The position numbers were made by a program, and so were the translations under genes. From the IMG/VR virus record IMGVR_UViG_3300036851_000173, positions 1-36,155 of that record: a stretch of DNA of 36,155 bases; one strand, given 5' to 3'. The DNA comes from a virus. Below, one piece after another: positions 1-6,278 of the stretch. The notes below the pieces were generated by a model. That model saw only the letters and a program-made list of their open reading frames with translations, was not told the DNA's origin and searched no databases. Within the stretch, counting starts at the first letter, position 1. Every line of letters starts with the position of its first letter.

Positions 1-214
1 ACCGCGCGCCGAGACCATCGCGCGCTGGGATCACCCGGAGGAGCTTGTCGCCGGCGGCGGTGTCGACCTCCAGCCGCGTCGGCTTCGGAGTGTCCAGCGG
101 CCAGACGATCCCGGTGCAGGCCACGACCGTCGTGTCAGGCTCACCAGGACGGGTCACGGTCTCGCCCGGCTGGGGCAGCTCGGCCCGGCGCTCCGCCGGC
201 GTCAGCTCGGTCAT
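1..214 (-). CDS. hypothetical protein, 3' part cut by window edge
   Basis: The ATG at 214 overlaps the TGA of the upstream cistron as ATGA, and the frame stays open to base 1, giving 71 codons with no stop. The product begins MTELTPAERRAELPQPGETV and has alternating hydrophobic and charged residues compatible with a small beta-rich domain. I do not recognise the family. It is the last visible member of a leftward operon of small genes, translated by coupling to the gene before it. Length and C-terminus are unknown because the gene runs off the window. Confidence 0.7.
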   Translation of the reverse strand, partial: MTELTPAERRAELPQPGETVTRPGEPDTTVVACTGIVWPLDTPKPTRLEVDTAAGDKLLRVIPARDGLGAR

Positions 215-402
215 CGCTCGTCCTCCCAGAGTGTCAGCCGGTCGTCCGGCTCCACGTCGTCAACGTCCGCGAACTGGTCGTAGCCGGCCCACTTGACCAG
301 CACCCGGTCGCGGCCGTCGCTGGTCCGGAAGGGCGCCCAGAGGATCGTCCCTTCGCGGCCGCTCCGGTCCACGACCCGGGTGCCTGGAGTCAGCTCGCCC
401 AC
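211..402 (-). CDS. small SH3/chromo-like hypothetical protein
   Basis: This gene encodes 63 residues from a GTG start at 402. The pattern GTRVVDRSGREGTI followed by VLVKWAGYDQF and an acidic end (DVDDVEPDD) looks like a small SH3-like or KOW/chromo-like beta barrel, a fold that phages often use in DNA- or protein-binding accessory proteins. That is a fold impression only, with no catalytic motif seen. It overlaps the previous gene's stop by 13 nt and the next start by 4 nt, so translation is probably coupled. No strong Shine-Dalgarno sequence precedes the GTG. Confidence 0.65.
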   Translation of the reverse strand: MGELTPGTRVVDRSGREGTILWAPFRTSDGRDRVLVKWAGYDQFADVDDVEPDDRLTLWEDER

Positions 403-710
403 AGGTCAAGCTGGCGGTAGCCGCGGCGCTCATCGGCCGCGGCGTCCTCGCACACTCCACAGATCAAGGGCCATCCGCCGGTCGTCCAGCGGAGCCGGCC
501 ATGCTCGTCGCGGGTCAGCACCTCGCGCGCCTGGTCGGGGCTCGTCCGGGCCTCCCGCTCGCGCAGAACGCACCCGTACGGGAGGAGGCGCTGGCAGGTG
601 TCGCACCTCAGCGCCCAGGGATGGCCGGCCCAGGCGTAGCGTCCGTCCGGACCCGGGGCCACCTCGTGCTCGTCGCGCCAGGCGCCGGCGTCGTCCTGCC
701 AGACGAACAT
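390..710 (-). CDS. small zinc-ribbon-like protein
   Basis: A 106-residue product starting at ATG 710, whose first base is shared with the TGA of the upstream gene. Two cysteine pairs are visible: CDTC near residue 36 and CGVC near residue 87, spaced like the two knuckles of a zinc ribbon. The rest is rich in Trp, Asp and Arg. Phages encode many such short zinc-binding proteins as host modulators or nucleic-acid binders, but no specific role can be assigned here. It sits in the middle of the leftward operon of small genes. Confidence 0.75.
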   Translation of the reverse strand: MFVWQDDAGAWRDEHEVAPGPDGRYAWAGHPWALRCDTCQRLLPYGCVLREREARTSPDQAREVLTRDEHGRLRWTTGGWPLICGVCEDAAADERRGYRQLDLWAS

Positions 711-1012
711 CAGGCGTGCTCCTCGTACCAGGCGTCGGCGATCCGATCGCCCTCGGCCACCAGGCGCGCCTCTCGATCGCCGTCCGTCTCCTCGTCGGCT
801 TCCTGGCGGAGCGCGGTCAGCACCGCGGCGGTCAGGTGTCGGGCCAGGGCGCCCCGGCGCGGGGCCGGGATGCGCGTGCCGTCCGCCAGCCGGTCGACTC
901 GCCGCACGTCGGCCTTCGTGATCGCCCGCAGGACCCGGGCTCGGCGCTCGGCCTCGTCCCAGCTCTCCAGGGCCACGTAGACCGCCTCCAGGATCGCGTC
1001 CTGCCGGGTCAC
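710..1012 (-). CDS. hypothetical helical protein
   Basis: This encodes 100 residues from a GTG start at 1012 that forms GTGA with the stop of the preceding cistron. The sequence is almost all charged helix (VYVALESWDEAERRARVLRA, then RHLTAAVLTALRQEADEE) and contains no cysteines, signal peptide or membrane segment. I do not recognise a family. The codon use, with G or C at nearly every third position, matches its neighbours and supports it as a real gene rather than a shadow frame. Confidence 0.65.
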   Translation of the reverse strand: MTRQDAILEAVYVALESWDEAERRARVLRAITKADVRRVDRLADGTRIPAPRRGALARHLTAAVLTALRQEADEETDGDREARLVAEGDRIADAWYEEHA

Positions 1013-1302
1013 GGCCGGGTCGCCCGGGCGATATGGCCGGCGTAGACGCTCACGGCCTTCCAGTACGCGGCCATGGGGCCCTTGCCCGTCCGCCAGCTCG
1101 TCTCGGCCTTCACGCGGGCCTCAGCGCGGATCTCCAGTAGCACGCCGGCCAGGGCCCGGCGGCACTCCGGGTCGAGCTCCCGGACGGCTGCCATGCTGGC
1201 CAGCCCGAGGACGGGGTTCCGGACGTCGGGCCTGGAGGATCGCGCCGGCGGCGGCGTCTCGCACCAGCACCAGCCTCCGCCGTGCATATGCTTCGCGCTC
1301 AC
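1009..1302 (-). CDS. hypothetical protein with Cys/His-rich N-terminus
   Basis: The 97-residue product starts at GTG 1302, overlapping the TGA of the ParB-like gene. The N-terminus HMHGGGWCWCETPPP contains two histidines and a CWC pair, a possible metal site. The remainder is helical, with a central segment (ELDPECRRALAGVLLEIRAE) and a C-terminal segment ending YWKAVSVYAGHIARATRP. No known family is recognised. It lies immediately downstream of the ParB-like gene and is probably co-translated with it. Confidence 0.65.
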   Translation of the reverse strand: MSAKHMHGGGWCWCETPPPARSSRPDVRNPVLGLASMAAVRELDPECRRALAGVLLEIRAEARVKAETSWRTGKGPMAAYWKAVSVYAGHIARATRP

Positions 1303-2144
1303 CCTGCCACCTCCAGCACTCGCACCACCTTCGCCTGGCGCGTCACCTTCACGATCCGGCCGGCGGCGCGGTTCGCGGCCTCGGCCAGCTCGATCGTCAG
1401 CGCGTCAGGCATCGTCCCGTCGAGCAGCTCCACGGCCGCGTTCAGCTCCCGCATCGCTCGCTCCATCCGGGTCCGGAGATCGGCCTGGCGCTTGCTCCGC
1501 GCCGGCGCGTCATCCTCGGAGAACATCGGCATCGCGTTCTCGTCGCGCCACACCTGGCCGATCACGCGGTCCCGGTCGTTGCCGGTCAGGCCGGCTCGGT
1601 TGATCGCGTCGAACGCTCGGGCCTGGCCGTTCCAGCTCAGGGTCGCCAGGCGGCTCCCGTCCCACGCGCTCAGGTGGCCCTTCTGCACCAGCTCGCGGAT
1701 GCCGGGCTCCAGGCGGAGCAGCGTCAGGGCGCTCCGGATCGCGCTGGCCTTCTTGCCCAGGCGGGTCGCCAGCTCGTCGACGGTCATGCCGGCGTCCAGG
1801 AGCTTCTGGTAGCCCTCGGCCTCCTCGATCGGGTTCATGTCGCGCCGCAGCACGTTCTCGACCATGCTCACAACGAAGGCGTCGTGGTCGCTCATGGGCT
1901 CGCGGACGATCGCGGGGATCGTGTCCAGGCCGGCCATCGTCGCGGCCCGCCAGCGGCGCTCGCCGGCGATGATCGTCCAGGCGTCGGGCCCGGTCGGCTG
2001 CACCACGATCGGTTCCACGACCCCCAGGCTCCGGATCGAGTCGGCCAGCTCCTCGAGGGGCCCGGTCTCAAACCGCTTCCGCGGCTGGTCGGGGTTCGGG
2101 CTCACCTGGGCGATCGCCAGGTGTCGCAGCTCGCCGGCGCTCAT
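1299..2144 (-). CDS. ParB/Spo0J-family DNA-binding protein
   Basis: This 281-residue protein has the full N-terminal ParB layout. An N-P-D-Q-P-R-K-R-F segment lies at residues 17-25, GERR at 61-64 (the CTP/nuclease pocket of ParB/Srx proteins) and E-N-x-x-R-x-x-x-N-P at 96-105. A helix-turn-helix region follows (MTVDELATRLGKKASAIRS, about 118-136). The C-terminal third is helical. Family members bind DNA and hydrolyse CTP in partitioning; phage copies also act as regulators or in replication. The start at 2144 was chosen because it makes ATGA with the upstream gene, and the 18 codons before it look like shadow sequence. No ParA partner is visible, so plasmid-like partitioning is unproven. Confidence 0.9.
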   Translation of the reverse strand: MSAGELRHLAIAQVSPNPDQPRKRFETGPLEELADSIRSLGVVEPIVVQPTGPDAWTIIAGERRWRAATMAGLDTIPAIVREPMSDHDAFVVSMVENVLRRDMNPIEEAEGYQKLLDAGMTVDELATRLGKKASAIRSALTLLRLEPGIRELVQKGHLSAWDGSRLATLSWNGQARAFDAINRAGLTGNDRDRVIGQVWRDENAMPMFSEDDAPARSKRQADLRTRMERAMRELNAAVELLDGTMPDALTIELAEAANRAAGRIVKVTRQAKVVRVLEVAG

Positions 2145-2425
2145 CGCGGCGCCGCCAGGGTCAGCGGGCTCTTGTGGGCGGGGACCCAGCCGTAGCACCC
2201 GCGCCAGAGGTGCTCGTCGGTGTGCTCCTCGCAGCGGGCCTCGTCCTGGTCGATGGCCCAGGCCACGCCGGGCTCACCGCACCGATCCTCCGGGCCCACC
2301 CAAAGCCGGCAGGGCTCCAGGGTCGCGGCCGTCGCGTCGGCCAGGCAGCGGGCTCCGTAGCCCATCGGGTTCTCCAGCATCGGCTCCGCGTCACAGCCGT
2401 TGCAGATGGTCAGCGCGTCGATCAT
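2141..2425 (-). CDS. Cys-rich hypothetical protein, first gene of promoter P1 unit
   Basis: The product is 94 residues from ATG 2425, preceded by GGAGAGCCCC with a GAGGAG-type site. An alternative in-frame ATG at 2455 adds ten residues beginning MHETT and lies where transcription should start. CNGC (about 8-11) plus further single cysteines (near CLAD, CRLW, DRCGE, RCEEH, GCYGW) suggest a metal-binding fold. It resembles short phage zinc proteins, but the family is not recognised. It ends with ATGA into the ParB-like gene, so the two are expressed together from the promoter at 2462-2490. Confidence 0.75.
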   Translation of the reverse strand: MIDALTICNGCDAEPMLENPMGYGARCLADATAATLEPCRLWVGPEDRCGEPGVAWAIDQDEARCEEHTDEHLWRGCYGWVPAHKSPLTLAAPR

Positions 2426-2461
2426 GGGGCTCTCCTCGCGGGTGGTCTCGTGCATGCCCTT

Positions 2462-2490
2462 AGACTGAGGGATCAGCGCGCATAATGCAA
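2462..2490 (-). promoter_or_regulatory. leftward promoter P1 (module copy 1)
   Basis: On the minus strand the -35 is TTGCAT (2490-2485), the spacer is 17 bp and the -10 is CAGTCT (2467-2462). Six bases later comes ATGCACGAGACC, shared with three other promoters in the window. The upstream block GAAAGTACCACTTGCAT is nearly the same as at the promoter near 3,820. It would drive the 2,425 gene, the ParB-like gene and the genes beyond. Its position in a short gap between two leftward genes supports it. Confidence 0.7.
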
Positions 2491-2499
2491 GTGGTACTT

Positions 2500-3183
2500 T
2501 CAGCGCCCCCAGAGCGCCTCGTCGGGGTCGTACGGGCGCAGCTCGCGGGGCGGATGCAGGTCGAGCATCGGCTCCCGGTCCAGGCGGTCGAGCCATCCCT
2601 GGAGGGCCGGCAGGTTCGCGTCGGGCCCGTAGCGGAGGAACGTGCCGTCCGTCGAGTCGAAGCCTCGGGCCCGGGCCTCCTCCAGCCGGCGCCACGAGTT
2701 GACCCGGCCCAGGTGCGTCCACTTCCCGCGGGCCCGGGCCTCGGCCACCAGGTCGTCCACGGCCGCGGAGGCGCGCCAGGGATCGGTGCCACCGACGAAC
2801 AGCACGTCCAGCTCGTCCCAGGGCACGTCGAGCTCCTCGAGGCCGTCCTGGGCAACGAGGGCGGCGGGGAAGCCCACCTCGCGGATGTAGGCCAGGAACG
2901 GGGCGCCGGCCATGGTCGCGGCGGCGTCGCCCACCACGTCCGGCGCGGTGACGAACAGGCAGCGGTCAGCGTGCCCGTCCGCGGCGTAGTCGTTGAGCCA
3001 GCTCAGGTACGCGCCGGCGTGGAAGCTCTCCGGGTCGGAGAAGCAGCCGTTGTCGCCGGCCCAGACCGCGGCCGTCTCGACCATCCCAGGGCGGGCGGAC
3101 TTCGGGGTCGCCATCAGCCCGATCCGGCCGGACCGGATCAGCTCGATCGCCTCCGGGGAGGAGCTGGTCCCCAGCCAGAGCAT
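2500..3183 (-). CDS. tRNA-guanine-transglycosylase-like protein (DpdA-like, candidate DNA base-exchange enzyme)
   Basis: The 227-residue product resembles the short phage DpdA/TGT-like family. In order it shows WAGDNGCFS (41-49), FVTAPDVVGDAA (77-88), LVAQDGLE (109-116), VLFVGGTD (127-134), KWTHLGRVNS (154-163) and FDSTDGT (175-181). These are the strand ends expected of a TIM barrel. Asp-82, the GG at 131-132 and the GRVN segment are the likely pocket residues. DpdA enzymes swap guanine in DNA for 7-deazaguanine derivatives, protecting phage DNA from restriction. No preQ0 biosynthesis genes are visible in this window, so substrate supply would have to come from elsewhere. Assignment rests on remembered family motifs, so treat it as probable only. 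Confidence 0.55.
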   Translation of the reverse strand: MLWLGTSSSPEAIELIRSGRIGLMATPKSARPGMVETAAVWAGDNGCFSDPESFHAGAYLSWLNDYAADGHADRCLFVTAPDVVGDAAATMAGAPFLAYIREVGFPAALVAQDGLEELDVPWDELDVLFVGGTDPWRASAAVDDLVAEARARGKWTHLGRVNSWRRLEEARARGFDSTDGTFLRYGPDANLPALQGWLDRLDREPMLDLHPPRELRPYDPDEALWGR

Positions 3184-3419
3184 CAGGCGGCTCCCAGGCG
3201 CTCGGCCCAGACCCGTCCGGTCGGCGTGTTCAGGGGGTAGTGCGCCACCGGGTACTGACCCGCGGCGTTCACGCGCCCGCCGGCCATCCAGCTCAGGATC
3301 GCCTTCGAGCAGCTCCCGCAGACGGCAATCGGCTGGTCGGAGTCGTTGAACCAGGCCAGGGCCTTCGCCTCCCGAGACAGGTGGCTCGGTCCGCCGAAGC
3401 GGCAGGTCGTCATGGTCAT
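3183..3419 (-). CDS. small Cys/His protein
   Basis: The 78-residue product begins MTMTTCRFGGPSH from ATG 3419, which overlaps the upstream stop as ATGA; a second ATG lies two codons in. CRFGGPSH near the N-terminus plus CGSC near residue 35 give a C-x6-H / C-x2-C set that could bind one zinc. Its TGA shares one base with the ATG of the DpdA-like gene, so the two are translationally coupled. Function is unknown. A DNA- or protein-binding partner of the downstream enzyme is possible but speculative. Confidence 0.7.
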   Translation of the reverse strand: MTMTTCRFGGPSHLSREAKALAWFNDSDQPIAVCGSCSKAILSWMAGGRVNAAGQYPVAHYPLNTPTGRVWAERLGAA

Positions 3420-3724
3420 GCCTCCACGTAGAAGCGCCGGCGCGCCCACTCTCGGATGATCGTCTGGGCGCCCTGGAGGGTCGCGGTCTCGCGGTACCGC
3501 CGGCCAGAGGAGTGCCAGCCCTCCGTGACCACCAGGTAGCGCGCGCCGGCCTTCCGGAGCCGCTCCTCGCGGTCGGGGTCCCACATCCCGCGGTCGTCGA
3601 TCCACGCGCGGGCCTTCGCCGGCCGGCCGGTCTGGCGGTCGATGGCGTCAGGGCTCAGGAGCCGGGCCGTCATGCCTGGCAGGCCCCGGCCCCCGGGCGC
3701 CCACGCCTTCTCGGTGAACACCAC
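3416..3724 (-). CDS. hypothetical protein, GTG start next to a tiny leader ORF
   Basis: The 102-residue product starts VVFTEKAWAPGG from GTG 3724. The central part (RAWIDDRGMWDPDREERLRK) and the C-terminal half (ARYLVVTEGWHSSGRRYRE, then a basic helix ending REWARRRFYVEA) look like a compact alpha/beta domain. I do not recognise it. The start follows the stop of an 11-codon ORF (3,761-3,726) by one base, and there is no other start in this frame. Either reinitiation feeds it or one base is missing upstream and the two reading frames form a single gene. Confidence 0.65.
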   Translation of the reverse strand: MVFTEKAWAPGGRGLPGMTARLLSPDAIDRQTGRPAKARAWIDDRGMWDPDREERLRKAGARYLVVTEGWHSSGRRYRETATLQGAQTIIREWARRRFYVEA

Positions 3725-3725
3725 C

Positions 3726-3761
3726 TCAGCGCCGGTCGTCGTAGGTCAGGCTCGTCGTCAT
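3726..3761 (-). CDS. 11-codon leader ORF ahead of the 3,724 gene
   Basis: ATG 3761 with GGAGAGAGCC before it opens MTTSLTYDDRR and then stops with TGA. A GTG at 3791 in the same frame extends it to 21 codons beginning with HETPP, the residues found at the other promoter-leader modules. A peptide this short is unlikely to be an enzyme. It may be a coupling leader, or the true N-terminus of the next gene separated by a single-base indel, since the next gene's start is only one base downstream. Confidence 0.4.
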   Translation of the reverse strand: MTTSLTYDDRR

Positions 3762-3796
3762 GGCTCTCTCCTTCGGCGGGGTCTCGTGCACCCCCG

Positions 3797-3825
3797 ATAC
3801 TGAGGCGTCCGCGCGCAGAATGCAA
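3797..3825 (-). promoter_or_regulatory. leftward promoter P2 (module copy 2)
   Basis: Minus strand: -35 TTGCAT (3825-3820), 17-bp spacer containing GCGCGC, -10 CAGTAT (3802-3797). Five bases later comes GTGCACGAGACC, then 18 bases to an SD-led ATG. The upstream block GAAAGTACC matches copy 1. It starts the unit carrying the genes from 3,761 down to 2,500, including the DpdA-like gene. The preceding gene stops only 10 bases upstream of the -35. Confidence 0.7.
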
Positions 3826-3834
3826 GGGGTACTT

Positions 3835-4119
3835 TCAGGCGCGGCGCTGAGTGTCGGCGCCCATCCGGCCGATCTCCCGGCGACGCTCCGGGGTCAGCTT
3901 CGCGGCCCTGGCATGCCCGCCGGCGGCGGCGTTCCGGGCGCCCGGCTTCCCCAGGCTCTCGCGTCGGTACCGCTCCAGCTCCTCGCGGGTCACGACGTAC
4001 TCGCCGTTCGGGCCCTTGCCGGCGGTGAGCCGGCCCAGGCGCACCTGTCGGCGGAGGGTGGAGGGCTTCCGGCCCAGCTCGATCGCCATGTCGTTGAGGG
4101 TCAGGGTGTCCATCGTCAT
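3835..4119 (-). CDS. MerR/excisionase-like helix-turn-helix protein
   Basis: The 94-residue product begins MTMDTLTLNDMAIELGRKPS from ATG 4119 (ATGA overlap). The segment up to about residue 45 has the layout of the HTH_17/excisionase fold: helix-turn-helix (ELGRKPSTLRRQVRLGRL) followed by a wing (AGKGPNGEYVVTREELERY). The C-terminal segment KLTPERRREIGRMGA is a basic helix often seen at the end of phage DNA-binding proteins. It could be a transcriptional regulator or recombination directionality factor. No integrase is in the window, so a regulator is favoured. It lies just upstream of promoter P2. Confidence 0.75.
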   Translation of the reverse strand: MTMDTLTLNDMAIELGRKPSTLRRQVRLGRLTAGKGPNGEYVVTREELERYRRESLGKPGARNAAAGGHARAAKLTPERRREIGRMGADTQRRA

Positions 4120-4328
4120 GCCTTCCTTCGTCGCGGGTGGGGATGGCCCCGGCCCGGGTTGTGTCGCCACGTCTGGACCGTGCCGTAGCGGTTCGCCGCT
4201 GCGACCTCCTCGGCCGTGAACGATCGTTCGCGCATCACGTTGATCCCGCGGCCGCAATGGACGCAGACGGTTCCGGTGCCGAACCCGCGGAAGTCCCGCG
4301 CCGGCTCGGCCTTGTGGTCGGACCTCAT
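4116..4328 (-). CDS. small CxxC protein
   Basis: ATG 4328 overlaps the stop of the membrane microprotein upstream as ATGA and gives 70 residues. A single knuckle CVHCGRGI lies near residues 22-29, followed by a helix (RSFTAEEVAAANRYGTVQTW) and a His/Pro/Arg tail (NPGRGHPHPRRRKA). The tail could supply further metal ligands or bind nucleic acid. No family is recognised. The ATG codons further upstream lie inside the neighbouring genes and were rejected. Confidence 0.65.
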   Translation of the reverse strand: MRSDHKAEPARDFRGFGTGTVCVHCGRGINVMRERSFTAEEVAAANRYGTVQTWRHNPGRGHPHPRRRKA

Positions 4329-4438
4329 CGGACCGGGACCAGGGCCCACTCGGCCGTCGCCAGGCCCAGACAGGCGCCGATCAGGAAGGCCATCACCAGG
4401 CCCCAGGTCATCCACCGCTTCTCACTCGGGGTCATCAT
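4325..4438 (-). CDS. tiny single-span membrane protein
   Basis: The product is 37 residues starting MMTPSEKRWMTWG; two adjacent ATGs at 4438 and 4435 are both possible. A hydrophobic stretch from about residue 11 to 30 (WGLVMAFLIGACLGLATAEW) forms one membrane helix with a positively charged N-terminal side. Its TGA overlaps the next ATG (ATGA) and its start overlaps the previous gene's end, which is the normal spacing of this operon. Function is unknown; tiny phage membrane proteins can act in superinfection exclusion or lysis timing. Confidence 0.6.
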   Translation of the reverse strand: MMTPSEKRWMTWGLVMAFLIGACLGLATAEWALVPVR

Positions 4439-4694
4439 CGTCGTCGTCCTCCAGGGCGCAGTCAGGCGTGCAGGAGCAGTTCGGCGCCGCGCCGGCGTGC
4501 CAGCCGTCCGGGCAGGCGTAGTGCGGACACTCGGGCGTCGAGAAGTTGCAGAGCTCGAGGGGGAGACGCGGGCCTCCCACCTCGGGCCCCTCGTCGACCA
4601 GGCGCCCGCCGGCCATAGCCTCCTCGGCGTCCGCGATCGCGGCGGCGGCGATCGCCACCGGGTCGGTCAGGTCCACGCGGTCGAGCCGGCTCAC
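4422..4694 (-). CDS. Cys-rich protein with Asp-rich tail
   Basis: The 90-residue product starts at GTG 4694 (GTGA with the upstream gene). The N-terminal half is helical and Ala-rich (DPVAIAAAAIADAEEAMAGG). The C-terminal half carries clustered cysteines and a histidine: LCNF, ECPHYACP, NCSCTPDC. It ends in an acidic run of six aspartates (EDDDDDDPE). The cysteine cluster suggests zinc or disulfide stabilisation. The acidic tail could mimic DNA or bind a basic partner, as in some anti-restriction proteins, but that is speculation. The family is not recognised. Confidence 0.7.
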   Translation of the reverse strand: MSRLDRVDLTDPVAIAAAAIADAEEAMAGGRLVDEGPEVGGPRLPLELCNFSTPECPHYACPDGWHAGAAPNCSCTPDCALEDDDDDDPE

Positions 4695-4894
4695 CGTCGA
4701 CCGCCCTTCGTCATGCGCTCCAGGAAGGCGGAGACCTCCTCGGGGCGGTAGCGGCGATCGCCGCGCTCACAGACCCGGTAGAACACCAGCTCGCCTCGGT
4801 CGCCCAGGCGGTTCACGGTGTTCACGTGGAGGTGCAGGGCCTCCGCGACCTCCCGGGTCGTCATCATCCGCTCGGGCAGCACCAGGCCGGCCAT
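4691..4894 (-). CDS. MerR/excisionase-like helix-turn-helix protein
   Basis: A 67-residue protein that is essentially one DNA-binding domain: MTTREVAEALHLHVNTVNRL (residues 11-30) is a canonical helix-turn-helix of the HTH_17 family. It is followed by a wing (LVFYRVCERGDRRYRPEEV) and a terminal helix (SAFLERMTKGG). ATG 4894 shares one base with the upstream TGA, so the longer frame is not used. Such proteins act as excisionases or small repressors. Two related ones in the same operon (the other at 3,835-4,119) suggest regulatory rather than recombination roles. Confidence 0.8.
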   Translation of the reverse strand: MAGLVLPERMMTTREVAEALHLHVNTVNRLGDRGELVFYRVCERGDRRYRPEEVSAFLERMTKGGRR

Positions 4895-5334
4895 CACTCG
4901 CCCGCCTCGTGGTCCACGGGCCAGGAGTCGCGCGGATCTGGTCGGGCAGCTCGCACCCCCGAGACGCCTGGGCAGCTCCCGTGCTCGACGTGCTCGGCCA
5001 CCACTCCGCACCAGCCGGCGCCCTGGCGGAACTCCGCCGGCGTCCGGGCGTACGTCGACCAGGCCGCGGCCAGGCCGGTGTCCTCCGGGACGTCCACGTC
5101 GTCCGGGTAGAGCACGATCGTCAGCTCCCAATCGTCCTCGTCGGGAGTGTCGATCTCCAGCGACTCGGCCAGGTCGCTCTGGTCCCGCATGTAGCCGGCC
5201 ACGATCTCGCGGGCCTCGGCCTCGTCCGTCGTGCCCTCGACTCGGACCAGCCAGTCCAGGGTCACGTGGAGGGTCACGGCGCCCTCCTCCTCGTTGCGCT
5301 CGCGCCAGGCGCGCTCGCGGGCGATCTGGCCCAT
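4894..5334 (-). CDS. hypothetical acidic protein
   Basis: The 146-residue product starts at ATG 5334 and is strongly acidic, with a beta-like core (AVTLHVTLDWLVRVEG, then DDWELTIVLYPDDVDVP). It alternates strands and acidic loops and ends in a disordered tail (RPDPRDSWPVDHEAGE). Two cysteines (WCG, SCPG) sit near residues 109 and 121. I recognise no family. Start and stop each overlap a neighbour by one base, indicating coupled translation within the P3 transcription unit. Confidence 0.7.
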   Translation of the reverse strand: MGQIARERAWRERNEEEGAVTLHVTLDWLVRVEGTTDEAEAREIVAGYMRDQSDLAESLEIDTPDEDDWELTIVLYPDDVDVPEDTGLAAAWSTYARTPAEFRQGAGWCGVVAEHVEHGSCPGVSGVRAARPDPRDSWPVDHEAGE

Positions 5335-5711
5335 CAGCGGTCTCCCTTCACGTACTCGCCCAGCTCGTCCAGGTCCCCGAAGGTGGCCTCGATGAACTCG
5401 GTCGCGGTCCGCTCCTCGTCCCCGTCGAGGACGCGCTCGGCGTGGTCGAACCAGTCAGCGAAGTGGTAGACCACCCGCTGGACCTCGCCCTGGTCGATGA
5501 CGGCGGTCAGGTAGTCCGCCGGCCCGCCGGTGGACAGCTCGATCCTCACGGCGTAGCTCACCGTGGCGCCCAGGGCGTACTCGTTGAGCGGCGGCAGGTC
5601 GTCGTCGCCCTCGTCCTGGTCCTCGCGGTCGAGCATCGTCCGCATGTCGGCCAGGCGCCCGGCCAGGTGCGCCGGCAGTCGCTCGGCGCAGGTCTCGTCC
5701 TTCGTGGTCAT
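5334..5711 (-). CDS. hypothetical acidic protein
   Basis: The 125-residue product from ATG 5711 has an acidic linker (DREDQDEGDDDLPP, about 29-42). A probable alpha/beta region follows (ALGATVSYAVRIELSTGG, DYLTAVIDQGEVQRVVYHFA), then an acidic C-terminal helix (ATEFIEATFGDLDELGEYV). It has no metal motif and no membrane segment. The family is unknown. Like the gene after it, it carries many Asp and Glu residues, which may indicate a DNA-mimic or host-protein-binding role, but nothing in the sequence proves that. Confidence 0.7.
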   Translation of the reverse strand: MTTKDETCAERLPAHLAGRLADMRTMLDREDQDEGDDDLPPLNEYALGATVSYAVRIELSTGGPADYLTAVIDQGEVQRVVYHFADWFDHAERVLDGDEERTATEFIEATFGDLDELGEYVKGDR

Positions 5712-5941
5712 CGGTCTGCCTTCCTGGCCAGCTCGATCGCCTGGCCTACGGCCTTCGGGTCGAGCTGGTCGGCCAGCCCCCGGAGGCGCTCTGCGATGTA
5801 GAGGAAGTCGCGTCGGTGCTTCGCCAGGTACGGCGGGTCATCGTCCGCGGGCTTGCCCAGGGCCTCGAGCTCGACGGCTCGGTGGGCCAGGGCGGCGGCG
5901 GCGAAGATGTCGTCGCCGGCCTCCAGGATCAGGGTGGCCAT
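5708..5941 (-). CDS. hypothetical helical protein
   Basis: A 77-residue, all-helical product starting MATLILEAGDDIFAAAALAH at ATG 5941. The middle holds PPYLAKHRRDFLYIAERLRG, and the end is an amphipathic helix (VGQAIELARKADR). No cysteines or known motif are present. It overlaps the next start by 4 nt and lies two bases after the previous gene. Coding evidence is the strong third-position GC bias and tight spacing; the function is unknown. Confidence 0.65.
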   Translation of the reverse strand: MATLILEAGDDIFAAAALAHRAVELEALGKPADDDPPYLAKHRRDFLYIAERLRGLADQLDPKAVGQAIELARKADR

Positions 5942-5943
5942 GG

Positions 5944-6276
5944 TCAGCTCCTCTCGTCGATGCGCGGCCCCAGGCCGGTCAGGTCGTCGCCCCTCATGGC
6001 CGCGTCCTGGAGCGCGTAGGCGATCTCCAGCGGGCCGGGCCTCGGGACCCGCTGGGCGTTGATCCCCCGGGCCACCAGCTCCAGCTCCAGCGGTGTGATC
6101 CGCTCAAGGACGAGCTGGCGGAGCAGCACCTCGCTCGGGCGCACCGCCTCGCGGAGCGCGTAGGCCCGGTACAGCTCGGTCACGATCCTCTCGTCATCGG
6201 CCTGGGCCAGACGGGGGTTCGCAAAGTGCGGCGCCGGCGTCATGGCCGGGTCGCGGAAGGGGCTCTCGGTCGTCAT
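5944..6276 (-). CDS. hypothetical helical protein
   Basis: The 110-residue product begins MTTESPFRDPAMTPAPHFAN at ATG 6276; an internal ATG at codon 12 is a possible alternative. Predicted helices cover residues 27-75 (ERIVTELYRAYALREAVRPS, LLRQLVLERITPLELELVAR) and about 85-95 (LEIAYALQDAAM). No motif or family is recognised. Two bases separate each end from its neighbours, so the spacing is operonic but slightly looser than elsewhere. Confidence 0.65.
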   Translation of the reverse strand: MTTESPFRDPAMTPAPHFANPRLAQADDERIVTELYRAYALREAVRPSEVLLRQLVLERITPLELELVARGINAQRVPRPGPLEIAYALQDAAMRGDDLTGLGPRIDERS

Positions 6277-6278
6277 GG

